Origin: Phenylobacterium montanum
Lineage (GTDB): Bacteria; Pseudomonadota; Alphaproteobacteria; Caulobacterales; Caulobacteraceae
NCBI RefSeq assembly: GCF_018135625.1
Contig: NZ_CP073078.1
Coordinates: 124,001-188,000, forward strand
DNA: 64,000 bases
Direction of reading: 5' to 3'
The notes under the pieces were generated by a model. The model saw only the letters and a program-made list of their open reading frames with translations, searched no databases and was not told the origin of the DNA. The position numbers and the translations under genes were made by a program. Below are positions 27,676 through 37,800 of this stretch, in pieces (position 1 is the stretch's first letter; every line of letters starts with the position of its first letter).

Positions 27676-28248
27676 ATGGCCGAAGCCAGCCTGACCGAGC
27701 GCCAACGTAAATGGTTCGAGTCCGTCAGGGCCAATCTGGAGCAGGCCACCGGCAGATCCTTGCCCGAATGGGTTGCGATAGCCCGGACCTGCCCCGAGGC
27801 CGGCCATCGGGCCCGCCTGAAATGGTTCAAGGATGTCCACGGCCTGGCCCAGAACCGGGCGAGCTATGTGCTGGGCGAAGCGTTCGGCGCCGAAATGGCC
27901 TGGGACGAGCCCGACAAGCTGCTCGATGCGCTGTGGAAGGATCCTGCCGCCCGGGCAGTGTTCGAGGCGGTGCGCGAGCAGGCGGGCGCCCTGCCGGGTG
28001 TGGTGATGGGCGCGCGCAAGACCTACACCGCCTTTTCCCGCAACATCCAGTTCTGCGCCCTCAAGCCGGTGAAGGGCGGCGTCTCGCTGGGGCTGGCGGT
28101 TCCGGCCGATGAGAGCCCGCGGCTGAAGCCCCGTGGCAGGAGCGAGAATTGGGCCGAGCGCCTGACCGCGAACCTGTTGCTCACCGGCCCGGCGGATGTC
28201 GACGGCGAGGTGGCGGCCTGGCTGCGGCAGGCTTGGGAAGCCTGCTAG
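27676..28248 (+). CDS. DUF4287 (plus DUF5655-like) protein
   Basis: A 190-residue protein of unknown function. Residues 8-70 form a DUF4287-type module (WFESVRANLEQATGRSLPEW, then ARLKWFKDVHGLAQNRASYV). The second half (DPAARAVFEAVREQAGALPG, GARKTYTAFSRNIQFCALKP) resembles DUF5655. Such proteins are soluble and scattered in soil bacteria. Start chosen at the ATG at 27676, where family similarity begins. Confidence 0.82.
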   Translation: MAEASLTERQRKWFESVRANLEQATGRSLPEWVAIARTCPEAGHRARLKWFKDVHGLAQNRASYVLGEAFGAEMAWDEPDKLLDALWKDPAARAVFEAVREQAGALPGVVMGARKTYTAFSRNIQFCALKPVKGGVSLGLAVPADESPRLKPRGRSENWAERLTANLLLTGPADVDGEVAAWLRQAWEAC

Positions 28249-28252
28249 GGCT

Positions 28253-28849
28253 TCATGCCCGCGGCTTCTGCATCTGGAAGGTCAGGTGCGAGCGCACCGC
28301 CGGCCACTCGCCCGCGATGATCGAATAGACGCAGGTGTCGCGCAGGGTCCCGTCCGGGCTGCGGATGTGGTTGCGCAGGACGCCGTCCAGCTTGGCGCCC
28401 AGGCGCTCGATCGCTCGCCGGCTGGCGTGGTTGAAGAAGTGGGTGCGGAACTCGACGGCGATGCAGTCCAGGGTTTCGAAAGCGTGGCGCAGCAGCAGGA
28501 ACTTGGCCTCGGTGTTCAGCGGCGAGCGCTGCACCGCCTTGCGGTACCAGGTCGAGCCGATCTCGACCCGCCGGCTGGCGGCGTCGATGTTCATGTAGGT
28601 GGTCATGCCGACCGGCCGGCCGCTCGCGGGCTCGATCACGGCGAAGGGCAGCATGGAGCCCTTTTCGCGCAAGCCCAGGCGTCGATCGATCTCGGCCGCC
28701 ATGCCCTCGGGCGATGGAATGTTGGTGTACCACAGCCGCCAGAGCTCGCCGTCGCGCACGGCCTCCACCAGGGCGTCGTGGTGCGCGGGGGTCAGGGGTT
28801 CCAGGCGAACATGCTCGCCGCTCAGGGTGATCTCGTCAGGCCAAGACAT
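28253..28849 (-). CDS. GNAT acetyltransferase, RimJ/RimL-like
   Basis: 198 residues with a GNAT fold: LSGEHVRLEPLTPAHHDALV at the N terminus, VIEPASGRPVGMTTYMNID, VEIGSTWYRKAVQRSPLNTE as the acetyl-CoA-binding strand-helix, and LDCIAVEFRTHFFNHASRRA, typical of the RimJ/RimL group that acetylates protein N termini or small amines. The true substrate cannot be told. Its stop lies five bases from the convergent DUF4287 gene. Confidence 0.85.
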   Translation of the reverse strand: MSWPDEITLSGEHVRLEPLTPAHHDALVEAVRDGELWRLWYTNIPSPEGMAAEIDRRLGLREKGSMLPFAVIEPASGRPVGMTTYMNIDAASRRVEIGSTWYRKAVQRSPLNTEAKFLLLRHAFETLDCIAVEFRTHFFNHASRRAIERLGAKLDGVLRNHIRSPDGTLRDTCVYSIIAGEWPAVRSHLTFQMQKPRA

Positions 28850-28886
28850 GCAGTAAGTGTGATCTCAGATCGTGGGTCTGGCAAGC

Positions 28887-29429
28887 TCAGCCGAACAGCG
28901 AAGGCTGGCCGCCCGGGAAATAGCCCTCGATCGCCAGCATCCGTTCCTTGGTGTTCACCCCGCCGGGAGCCGAGAAGCCGGTCATCTTGCCGCCGGCGCC
29001 CAGCACGCGGTGGCAGGGCACCACGATCGGCCAGGGATTTCGGCCCATGGACTGGCCCACCTCGCGCGCCAGCAGCTTGTCGCCCAGCCGCTCGGCGATC
29101 TCGCCATAGGTCAGGACCTCGCCCGGCGGGATCGCCCGGGCGACCGCATAGACCCGGCGATCGAAGGCGGAGACCGTTTCGAGATCCAGGTCGATGTCCG
29201 AAAGGTCGATCCGCTGACCGGCCATCAGGGCCTTGATGCGCTCGATCGCCTCTTGAACGTACGCTGGCGGTTCGGCCTCGGCGAGGTCGGGGAAGCGCCG
29301 GCGCAGGGCTGTGAGGGCGGCTGAACCGTCAGCCTCTGGCAGCATAACACGCACCAGCCCCTGCTCGCGCCAGGCAAGGCCGCAGGCGCCGATCTCGGTC
29401 TGGAAAAAGCAGAAGCCCGTCATGCTCAT
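28887..29429 (-). CDS. ogt: methylated-DNA-[protein]-cysteine S-methyltransferase
   Basis: Suicide repair of O6-alkylguanine: the alkyl group moves to the Cys of PCHR. The motif is intact in PWPIVVPCHRVLGAGGKMTG followed by FSAPGGVNTKERML, and the helix-turn-helix region is PPGEVLTYGEIAERLGD. 180 residues, with no Ada N-terminal domain. Two ATG codons (29429 and 29423) are possible. Confidence 0.94.
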   Translation of the reverse strand: MSMTGFCFFQTEIGACGLAWREQGLVRVMLPEADGSAALTALRRRFPDLAEAEPPAYVQEAIERIKALMAGQRIDLSDIDLDLETVSAFDRRVYAVARAIPPGEVLTYGEIAERLGDKLLAREVGQSMGRNPWPIVVPCHRVLGAGGKMTGFSAPGGVNTKERMLAIEGYFPGGQPSLFG

Positions 29430-29489
29430 GCGCGGAATGTAGTGGGCCGCGGGCCGGTTCGCTCGCGGTTTTCGGACTCTTCCAGTCGG

Positions 29490-29978
29490 CTAGAGATCCT
29501 CAGCGCCGACGAGTTCGGTGACGTCGTGGGCGACGCCATAGACCAGGTCGCCGAACAGGCGCGAGGTCCATTCGAGTCGCCGATAACCACCGGAGCGGCG
29601 CCGGTAGCGGTTGGAAAAACCACCGGCGCCGCGGCCGCTGCGGACCGCCTCCATGCGATCGTGCGTGGCCCAGACATCGGCCGGATGGACCAGCCGGAGC
29701 AGCGGCGCGCCCTGCAACTCGCTCAATCGGAAGTCCAGATTGGCCTCCCAGGATTGGCTCAATTTGACGAATCGGCCGCGCAGGTCGCGGATGCAGAGCA
29801 GATACCGGGACTTCAGCTGTAAGGTCGGATCGAGCAGAGGCGCCTCGGCCATGGCGGCCGTATAGTCCCGCCACTGAGCCGCCGAAACTCCGCTCTGATG
29901 GAAGTGGTCGATGTGTTCGGCGAGCAGCGTGTCGAGCCGGCCGATCTCGTCCAAATCAAACCTATTCTGCGACTTCAT
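29490..29978 (-). CDS. stand-alone PAS-domain protein
   Basis: 162 residues, starting at the ATG at 29978. After a helical N-terminal third (RLDTLLAEHIDHFHQSGVS), there is a PAS_3-type fold with KLSQSWEANLDFRLSELQGA, RLVHPADVWATHDRMEAV and RYRRRSGGYRRLEWTSRLFG. No kinase, cyclase or output domain is attached. The weak ribosome site makes the start less certain, and an overlapping longer frame reaches into the next gene on the wrong frame. Function unknown. Confidence 0.6.
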   Translation of the reverse strand: MKSQNRFDLDEIGRLDTLLAEHIDHFHQSGVSAAQWRDYTAAMAEAPLLDPTLQLKSRYLLCIRDLRGRFVKLSQSWEANLDFRLSELQGAPLLRLVHPADVWATHDRMEAVRSGRGAGGFSNRYRRRSGGYRRLEWTSRLFGDLVYGVAHDVTELVGAEDL

Positions 29979-30039
29979 GCGGAAACCGGGAGAAACAATA
30001 CGTTCGTACTTAGATTCGGATTCGGGTCGATGGGCGACG

Positions 30040-31224
30040 TCAAGTTTGCGGCGTATCGCCGCCCCCCTGGCGGAAGGGCGAATATTCCTCCTCCAGCCAC
30101 TCCATCTCGCCCTGCACCCGGTCGCGCTCCTGCGCCAGGAAGCGGGCGACCGGGTCGCGCAGGGCCGGGTCGGCGATCCAGTGGGCGGAATAGACGGGCG
30201 AGGGCAGATAGCCGCGGGCGATCTTGTGCTCGCCCTGGGCGCCCGCCTCGACCCGGGGCAGGCCCCGCAGGATCGCCTGCTCGATGGCCTGGTAGTAGCA
30301 CAGCTCGAAGTGCAGGAAGGGCACGTCCTCGACGCAGCCCCAGTTGCGGCCATAGAGGCAGTCGGCGCCCATCAGGTTCAGGGCCCCCGCGATCCAGCGC
30401 CCGCCGCGGCGGGCCATGATCAGCAACACCTGGTCGGCCATGCGCTCGCCCAGCAGCGAGAAAAACAGCCGGTTCAGATAGGGCCGGCCCCACTTGCGCC
30501 CGCCGGTGTCCATGTAGAAGGCGAAGAAGGCGTCCCAGTGGTCCTCGGTGATATCCGCGCCGGTCAGGGCAAGGATTTCGAGCCCGGCCTGGGCGTCGCG
30601 CCGTTCGCGGCGGATGGTCTTGCGCCGGCCGGACGAGAGCGCCGCCAGGAAGTCGTCGAAGGTTGAATAGCCCTGATTACGCCAGTGGTATTGCAGGTTC
30701 TGCCGTTGCAAGAGGCCCTGTTCGCCCAGGAACCGCCAATCCTCGCCGGTGGGGAAGTTGACGTGGAGAGAGGAGGCGCGCGCCCGCTCGCAGACCAGGA
30801 GGGCTCCGCCCAACAGCACCCGGCGCGCCGCCTGCGCATCGACATCCGGCCGCACCAGCATCCGCGGCCCGGTCACCGGCGAGAACGGCGAGGCGCACAG
30901 CAGTTTTGGATAGTAACTCCCGCCGGCCCGCTCGTAGGCGTCGGCCCAGGCGTGGTCGAAGACGTATTCGCCCTGGCTGTGAGATTTCAGATAGAGTGGC
31001 ATCAACGCCGCAACCCGGCCGGTCTCGTCCTCGACGGCGATATGGCGAGGCCCCCAGCCAGCGCGTTCGACCGCGCAATTGGACTCTTCCAGGGCGTCCA
31101 GGAAGTGGAAGGCGACGAAGGGATTGGCCTGGTAATCGGGATTGCCGGCGCAGGCGTCCCACGCTTCGCGGCCGATTTCGCTGATCCGGCTGTGAATCCT
31201 CACAGCCGGCTTGACGCTGATCAC
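30040..31224 (-). CDS. GNAT/FemAB-like protein, DUF482 (COG3146)
   Basis: 394 residues from a GTG at 31224 that overlaps the ugpQ stop (GTGA). The family shows a double GNAT fold with NPFVAFHFLDALEESNC, VFDHAWADAYERAGG, a central SSGRRKTIRRERRDA, and GYLPSPVYSAHWIADPALRD. It is sometimes labelled a peptidoglycan-related acyltransferase, but no reaction is established. It is the last gene of a ridA-ugpQ-DUF482 run. Confidence 0.82.
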   Translation of the reverse strand: MISVKPAVRIHSRISEIGREAWDACAGNPDYQANPFVAFHFLDALEESNCAVERAGWGPRHIAVEDETGRVAALMPLYLKSHSQGEYVFDHAWADAYERAGGSYYPKLLCASPFSPVTGPRMLVRPDVDAQAARRVLLGGALLVCERARASSLHVNFPTGEDWRFLGEQGLLQRQNLQYHWRNQGYSTFDDFLAALSSGRRKTIRRERRDAQAGLEILALTGADITEDHWDAFFAFYMDTGGRKWGRPYLNRLFFSLLGERMADQVLLIMARRGGRWIAGALNLMGADCLYGRNWGCVEDVPFLHFELCYYQAIEQAILRGLPRVEAGAQGEHKIARGYLPSPVYSAHWIADPALRDPVARFLAQERDRVQGEMEWLEEEYSPFRQGGGDTPQT

Positions 31225-31997
31225 GCGGCGAAACCCTCGAAGATCAGGTTGTCGCAATGCGGCTTCAGCCGGTCCCACTCCTCGGTGCTACGCACGGTCC
31301 AGGCGATCACGGGCATGCCCTGGCGGCGCAGTTCGGCCGCCTTGGCGCTGGGCAGCATGTCGACCCCCAGGGCCAGGAAATGCGGCCGGGCGATGGATAC
31401 GTGTTCCAGCCGCGCATAAGCCTGCCTCTGCTCGGGCGCCAGCTTGCGGGCCCCCTCGTCGGCATAGCCGTAGCTGTCGAGCCCGCGAAGAATCTTGGGG
31501 TGGTGCTGGGCGAACCAGGCATGGGAATAGGGGTTGAAACCGATCACGGCCACTGGGCCGTTGTGATCGATCAGGACCTCGTGCACCCGCTTCTCCAGCG
31601 GCCCGACCTCGCCGGCGGGGATCTTCAGCTCGATCTGCACCATCGCCCGATGGCCGACCAGGGCCAGGGCTTCGGTCAGGGTAGGGACTCCCTCGTCCGA
31701 GCCGTTCAGCCTGAGTTCGGCCAGGTCGGCCGCAGTATGGTCGCCGATCCGACCGGGCGCGCCGGTCATGCGCTCCAGCTTGCCGTCGTGGAACACCATG
31801 GCTTCGCCGTCGGCCGAGAGCTGCACGTCCAGCTCGATCCCGTAGCCGTGGGCGCAGGCGGCCTGGAAAGCGGCCAGGGAATTTTCCGGCGCGCCATCAC
31901 CGTTCCACAGCCCCCGGTGGGCGACCGGAGGCTTGAACAGCAGGTCCCAGGCTTCGCCGAACCTGGACCTTGGATCGAGCTCGTCTGTCAGGCTCAT
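31221..31997 (-). CDS. ugpQ: glycerophosphodiester phosphodiesterase
   Basis: Hydrolyses glycerophosphodiesters to glycerol-3-phosphate and an alcohol. The GDPD signature is clear: VAHRGLWNGDGAPENSLAAF (catalytic His and Arg, metal-binding Glu), IELDVQLSADGEAMVFHDGK (Glu, Asp and catalytic His), and VQIELKIP. 258 residues with no signal peptide, so it is cytoplasmic, as with UgpQ. It sits between ridA (upstream, 10-base gap) and the DUF482 gene. Confidence 0.92.
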   Translation of the reverse strand: MSLTDELDPRSRFGEAWDLLFKPPVAHRGLWNGDGAPENSLAAFQAACAHGYGIELDVQLSADGEAMVFHDGKLERMTGAPGRIGDHTAADLAELRLNGSDEGVPTLTEALALVGHRAMVQIELKIPAGEVGPLEKRVHEVLIDHNGPVAVIGFNPYSHAWFAQHHPKILRGLDSYGYADEGARKLAPEQRQAYARLEHVSIARPHFLALGVDMLPSAKAAELRRQGMPVIAWTVRSTEEWDRLKPHCDNLIFEGFAA

Positions 31998-32007
31998 CGG
32001 ACCTCCC

Positions 32008-32469
32008 TCAGCGAACCTCCACCACCGCGTCGACCTCGACGGCGAAATTCAGCGGCAGCCGGTAGACGCCCACAGCCGAGCGGGCGTGCCGCCCCGCCTC
32101 GCCGAAGGCCTCGACCATCACGTCGGAACAGCCGTTGACCACCTTCGGGATGTCGAAGAAGTCCGGCCCCGCCTGGACGAAGCCGCCCAGCTTGACCACC
32201 CGCACCACGCGGTCCAGGTCGCCGTCGCAGGCGGCGTTCATCTGGGTCAGAAGGTTGATTCCGCAGAGTCGCGCCGCGCGCTGGGCGGTTTCCAGGTCGA
32301 CATCCTGGCCGACCACGCCGCGCACGCCGCCGTTGGCGTCCACAGACACCTGGCCGGAAATATGCACCAGGGCGCCCGCGCGCACGAAGGGAACATAGTT
32401 GGCCACGGGGGCCACGGGCTGCGGCAGGATGATCCCAAGGCTGGCAAGGCGTTGCGCGACGGCGGACAT
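32008..32469 (-). CDS. RidA/YjgF-family protein
   Basis: RidA-type proteins hydrolyse reactive enamine/imine intermediates made by PLP enzymes. The 153 residues show the longer subgroup (PF14588-like): LGIILPQPVAPVANYVPFVR, VHISGQVSVDANG, and a C-terminal ARSAVGVYRLPLNFAVEVDA in which the Arg is the expected carboxylate-binding residue. The ATG at 32469 faces the NAD(P)HX repair gene, so the two diverge. Confidence 0.88.
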   Translation of the reverse strand: MSAVAQRLASLGIILPQPVAPVANYVPFVRAGALVHISGQVSVDANGGVRGVVGQDVDLETAQRAARLCGINLLTQMNAACDGDLDRVVRVVKLGGFVQAGPDFFDIPKVVNGCSDVMVEAFGEAGRHARSAVGVYRLPLNFAVEVDAVVEVR

Positions 32470-32633
32470 GAAAACTCCTTTGGCTCAGGCGGCCCTCTTA
32501 TCGCGCGTCCGCCTGCTGGGCGATACCAAATCACCGTCAGCGCCTGCCGTCACCTTATCCTTGCAAGATACCTTTCCCGAACGCGTCGGCTCGCCTAATT
32601 CGGGGTGGCATCTGCGCCAGCCGGGACGAAACC

Positions 32634-34094
32634 ATGGCCGACCACGATATCCTCACTGTCGCCGAGATGACCGCGGCGGACCGGGCGGCGATCGAGGCGG
32701 GGACGCCGGGCGCGGTGCTGATGGCCAGGGCGGGTCAGGCGGTCGCCGCGGCGATCCAGGCGCGCTGGACGGCGCGGGACACGGTGGTGCTGTGCGGGCC
32801 GGGCAACAATGGCGGCGACGGCTTCGTGGTCGCGCGGCTGCTAGCCGCCGCGGGCTGGCCGGTGCGCGTGGCCCTGCTGGGCGATCGCGGCCAGCTGAAG
32901 GGCGACGCCGCGCTCGCTGCAGCGGAATGGGACGGGCCGGTCGAGGCCCTCGTGCCGCGGTCGATCGGCGATGCGAAGCTGGTGGTGGACGCCGTGTTCG
33001 GCGCGGGGCTTTCCAAGCGCCTCGACTCCATCGTCGCCGAAACCCTGCGCCTGGCCGAGACCAGCGGCGCGGTGGTGGTCGCCATCGACCTGCCCTCAGG
33101 CCTCTCGGGCGACCTCGGCGGGCCGCTCGGCTACGCGCCCAAGGCGGACCTGACAGTCACCTTCCATCGCAAGAAGCCGGCCCATGTCATTGAACCGGGA
33201 AGGGGATTGTGCGGCGAGGTGGTGGTCGGCGACATCGGCCTGGCCCCGGTCCCGACCAGCCTGGTGGAGAACCATCCCGACAATTGGGCGGCCAAGATGC
33301 CCTGGCCGGACGCCGCCTCGCACAAGCACGCCCGCGGCCGGCTGATCGTGATCAGCGGCGAGATGTGGAGCACGGGCGCGGCGCGCCTCGCCGCCCGCGC
33401 CGGCCTGCGCATCGGCGCCGGCCTCGTGACCTTGCTGTCGCCGCCGGACGCCCTCGGTGTCAACGCCGCCCACAGCGAGGCGGTCATGCTGCGCCCGTTC
33501 GACACCGACCTGGAACTTGAGACCGCCGCCGGCCACGCCGACGCGGCGATCATCGGCCCGGCGGCCGGCGTCAATGAGGCCACAGTGGCCAATCTGTTCG
33601 CTCTGGCCCGCACCGGCGCGGCCCTGGTGGTCGACGCCGACGCCCTGACCGCCTTTCGCGACGATCCGGCCGAGCTGTTCTCGGTGCTCGACCGCGACGA
33701 CGTGCTGACCCCGCACGTCGGCGAGTTCGAACGGATTTTCCCGGGACTGCTGAAGTCGGCGCCCGAGCGGATCAGCGCCGCGCGCCAGGCGGCGGCCAAG
33801 GCTCACGCTGTGGTGCTGATCAAGGGGCCGGATACGGTGATCGCCGCCGCCGACGGCCGCTGCGCGGTCAATACCAACGGCTCGGCCTGGCTGGCCACGG
33901 CCGGCTCGGGGGATGTTCTGGCCGGCTTCATCGGCGGCCTGATCGCCCAGGGCATGGACAGTTTTGAAGCCACCTGCGCAGCGGTCTGGATCCATGCGCG
34001 GGCGGCGGAGTTGCACGGCCCGGGCCTGATTTCGGAAGACCTGCCGGGGCTCGCCCCCCAGGTGCTCAGGGAATTGATCGCCTGGCCTGGCTGA
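32634..34094 (+). CDS. nnr: bifunctional NAD(P)H-hydrate epimerase / ADP-dependent NAD(P)HX dehydratase
   Basis: Repairs hydrated NAD(P)H. Residues 1-210 are the YjeF N-terminal epimerase domain with CGPGNNGGDGFVVARLL and DLPSGLSGDLGG. From about 230 the ribokinase-like dehydratase follows, with KHARGRLIVISGEMWSTGAA, LTPHVGEFERIFPG, and the C-terminal WLATAGSGDVLAGFIGGLIA nucleotide site. 486 residues, the usual length of the fused enzyme. Confidence 0.95.
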   Translation: MADHDILTVAEMTAADRAAIEAGTPGAVLMARAGQAVAAAIQARWTARDTVVLCGPGNNGGDGFVVARLLAAAGWPVRVALLGDRGQLKGDAALAAAEWDGPVEALVPRSIGDAKLVVDAVFGAGLSKRLDSIVAETLRLAETSGAVVVAIDLPSGLSGDLGGPLGYAPKADLTVTFHRKKPAHVIEPGRGLCGEVVVGDIGLAPVPTSLVENHPDNWAAKMPWPDAASHKHARGRLIVISGEMWSTGAARLAARAGLRIGAGLVTLLSPPDALGVNAAHSEAVMLRPFDTDLELETAAGHADAAIIGPAAGVNEATVANLFALARTGAALVVDADALTAFRDDPAELFSVLDRDDVLTPHVGEFERIFPGLLKSAPERISAARQAAAKAHAVVLIKGPDTVIAAADGRCAVNTNGSAWLATAGSGDVLAGFIGGLIAQGMDSFEATCAAVWIHARAAELHGPGLISEDLPGLAPQVLRELIAWPG

Positions 34095-34103
34095 GGCTTC
34101 GCG

Positions 34104-34676
34104 TCAAGCCGTCGGCTTCCACTGCGTGTTCTGCATCTGGTAGTTGCGTAACTGGTCGGCGGACTCGTTGTGCTCCTCGGTTGCGCGGGATTCGTAAGCA
34201 CTGTCAAAGGGTTGCCAGTAGCAGTCGACGTTGCCTTTGAAACCCGGATAGACGCGGTGGATATAGTCGGCGAAGGCCGCGTCGCGCGGGGTCGTGTCGT
34301 GCTTGGGCGAGCCGGGGAAGGGGGCGGAATAGAAGGTCCGCTTGTGGGCGTCGTCGGTATAGCGGCACCAGCCATAGCCGGATGGATCCAACGCAGCGCC
34401 GTAAACGGGATTCCTGGCCGTGGCGACGTTGGGGTCGGCCGGGAGGGGCGTGGCTGGCGGGTTATAGGGCAGCACGTTGGGGCGAGCGCCGTAGGGGGTC
34501 TGGCCGTTGCCCGGCTGAGCGGCTCCGTTGGGATTGGGTGCGGGGGTGGCCATCGGATGCTGCTGCGGATAGAGCACCGGCGGCGCGGGCTTCTGGCCAT
34601 AGATCTGAGCGCCGGCCTGGCTCCCCGCGGCGACCGCCAGTAGCAGCACGCCCAGCCCAATCGACCCGATCCGCAT
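34104..34676 (-). CDS. proline-rich secreted protein of unknown function
   Basis: 190 residues. Start at the ATG at 34676, with AGGAG upstream; it opens with a signal peptide (GLGVLLLAVAAGSQAGAQ). Residues 25-90 are Pro/Asn/Gly-rich and probably disordered, and the C-terminal half contains YGWCRYTDDAHKRTFYSAPF with two cysteines. No known domain recognised. It converges on the nnr gene. Confidence 0.6.
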   Translation of the reverse strand: MRIGSIGLGVLLLAVAAGSQAGAQIYGQKPAPPVLYPQQHPMATPAPNPNGAAQPGNGQTPYGARPNVLPYNPPATPLPADPNVATARNPVYGAALDPSGYGWCRYTDDAHKRTFYSAPFPGSPKHDTTPRDAAFADYIHRVYPGFKGNVDCYWQPFDSAYESRATEEHNESADQLRNYQMQNTQWKPTA

Positions 34677-34831
34677 CGTCACCGCTCCTGCACGCCCTTT
34701 GGCCCGATCCGAAACGCGCGGGCCAGCGAAAAGCTTCGCCTTAGCCACCGCAGCAAGTTTCGGGCCTTTGCGCCCCAGCTATAGCAAACCTGGGGCGAAA
34801 ACATGGAGAGACGTGAGGCTCGCCCGCCGGT

Positions 34832-37800
34832 TCAGCTCAGATTGAGCAGGGCCGGGTCCCCGCCGAGGGCGGCGATGTTCACGCTGACGGCGCGCTCGCT
34901 GGCGAAGCGGGTCAGGGCGTGCGGGCCGCCGGCCTTCGGGCCGGTGCCGGAGAGGCCCTCGCCGCCGAAGGGCTGCACACCCACCACCGCGCCGATGATC
35001 GAGCGGTTCACATAGACGTTGCCGGCGGGGACCGTGGCCATCACGGCTTCGGCGAAGCGCTCCAGGCGGCTGTGGACGCCGAGGGTCAGGCCATAGCCGC
35101 GGTCCACCAAGGGCTTGGCAGCGGCGGCGAGATCCTCCGGATCGTAGCGGACGATGTGCAGGATCGGGCCGAACACTTCCTTTTCCAGGACGCCAGCGTG
35201 GGCGATCTCGGCCAGGACCGGGCCGAAGAAGGTTCCCTGGTCGGGGGCGGCCAGGCGGTGCAGCACCTTGGCCTCGCGGCGGAGGCGGCTGAGGTGCTGG
35301 TGCAGCGCGGCCTGGGCCTCGGCGTCGATCACCGGGCCGATGTCGGTCTTCGGGTCTGCTGAGTCGCCGATCACCAAGGCGTCCATGGCCCCGGCGATGC
35401 CCTCGATCAGGGCGTCGGCGGTCTCGTGCGGAACCATCAGGATGCGTAAGGCAGAACAGCGCTGGCCGGCCGAGCCGAAGGCCGAGGCGATCACGTCGTC
35501 GATCACCTGCTCCTTCAGGGCGGTGGTGTCGACGAACATGGCGTTCAGCCCGCCGGTCTCGGCGATGAAGGGCACGATGGGGCCGAGGCGCGACGCCAGC
35601 CGCCGGTTGATCGCCCAGGCGGTCTCGGTGCCCCCGGTGAAGGCGACGCCGTCGAGGCTGGGATGATTGACCAGGGCCGCGCCCACGGTCTCGCCGCGGC
35701 CGGGCGCCAGGGCCAGGAGGCGAGGGTCCATGCCAGCGGCGTGGAACAGGCGCACGGCGGCCGCGGCGACCAGCGGGGTCTGCTCCGCAGGCTTGGCCAC
35801 GACGCCGTTGCCGGCGGCCAGGGCGGCGGCGATCTGGCCGGTGAAGATGGCCAGCGGGAAGTTCCACGGGCTGATGCAGGCGAATACGCCCCGGCCATGC
35901 AGGTGCAGGGTGTTGGTCTCGCCTACCGGGCCGGTCAGGACGTCGGCCTGGCCGAACTGGGTCTCGGCGAGATGGGCGTAGTAGCGACAGAAATCGGCGG
36001 CCTCGCGTACCTCGGAAATGGCGTCGGGTAGGGTCTTGCCGGCCTCGCGGCAGAGGATGGCGATCAGGCGGTCGGCGTCGGCTTCCAGGGCGTCGCCCAT
36101 GGCCCGCAGAACCTTGGCGCGTTCGGGGCCGCCGATCCGGTCCCAGGCCGGCTGGGCCGCCTTGGCCAGGCGGAAAGCCTCGTCGATGTCGGCGGCGGCA
36201 GCTTCGCTGGCTCGGCCCAGGACCTTGTGGTCGGAGGGGCTCTTGGCGTCGGCCACGGCCTCGCCGGTCTTCAGTGCGCCGCCGATGATCGGGCCGGCGC
36301 TGAGAGAAGTTGTTTCCAGCGCGGCGATCGCCGCGATCAGCCGCTGACGCTCGTCGGCCACGGAGAGGTCGGCGCCGGCCGAGTTGCGGCGCGCCGTACC
36401 ATAGAGATCGGCGGGGCGAGGGATGCGCGGGTGCGGGCCGGGGCGGGCTTCGACGGCTTGCTGCGGATCGACGATCACCGCCGAGGGCGGGGTCTTCTCG
36501 TCCAGCAGGGCGTGCACGAACGAGGTGTTGGCCCCGTTTTCCAGGAGGCGCCGGACGAGGTAGGGGAGTAGGTCCTCGTGCCCGCCGACCGGGGCGTAGG
36601 CGCGCAGCACGGTCTCGCCGCGCAGGTCGCCGGCGGCGCGGTAGAGCGCTTCGCCCATGCCATGCAGGCGCTGGAACTCGATTCTGACGCCCGCCGCGTC
36701 GGCCATGCGGCGCACCGCGGCCAGGGTATAGGCGTTGTGGGTGGCGAACTGGCCGTAGAGGTGCGGCGAGGCTTCGATCAGCGCCTTGGCGCAGACCAGG
36801 TAGGAGAGGTCGGTCGCCGGCTTGGTGGTGAACACCGGATAGTCCGGCCGTCCACCCACTTGGGCGCGCTTGATCTCGCTGTCCCAATAGGCGCCCTTAA
36901 CCAGCCGCACCATCAGCCGCCGGCCGGTGGCCTGGGCGAGGTCGGCGAGGGTGGCGATCACCTCGGCGCCGCGCTTCTGATAGGCCTGGACCGCGAGGCC
37001 GAGGCCCCGCCAGTCGGCCAGTTCGGGCTCCGTGCAAAGGCGTTCGAGGATCTTCAGCGACAGCACCAGCCGGTCGGCCTCTTCGGCGTCGAGGGTGAAG
37101 TTGATATCGCCCTGGGCGGCCATCACCGCCAGGCGCTTCAGGCGGGGATAGAGTTCCTCCCAAACACGCGCCTCCTGGGTCGCCTCGTAGCGGGGCGAGA
37201 GGGCCGACAACTTGACCGAGACCCCGTGGCCGGCTTCCGGACCCTTGCCCTTGGCCGCCGCGGCGATCACCGAAATGGCCTTGGCGTAGGCCGCCTCGTG
37301 ACGGTTGGCGTCGGCGGCGGTGCGGGCGCCTTCGCCCAGCATGTCGAACGAGCAGACCAGGTCCTCGGCCTTGGCCCGCTTGAGCGCCGCCTCGATGGTC
37401 TGGCCCAGCACGAACTGCTCGCCCATGATGCCGACCGCCGCGCCCACCGCCTTGCGGATCACCGGCTCGCCGATACGCCCGGCCAGGCGCTTCAGGAAGC
37501 CGGGCAGGTCGATGCGGGCCTCGTCGTCGACATCGACCAGCTTGCCCGTCAGCATCAGGCTCCAGGTCGAGGCGTTGACGAACAGGCTGGGCGAGCGGCC
37601 CATGTGCGCGGCCCAGTCGGCCGAGCTGATCTTCTCGGCGATCAGCTTGTCGCGGGTGCTCTCGTCGGGGGTGCGCAGCAGGGCCTCAGCCAGGCACATC
37701 AGGGCCAGGCCCTCGCGGGTGCCGAGCGAAAACTCCTGCAGGAAGCTCTCCACTACGCCCTGGCGCTTGGCGGCCTTGCGTGTAGCCAGGACCAGGCCCT

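Noticed and set aside
34779-36887. 702-codon frame on the putA strand in another phase
   Set aside because: Extreme Arg/Pro content, no motifs, fully inside putA.
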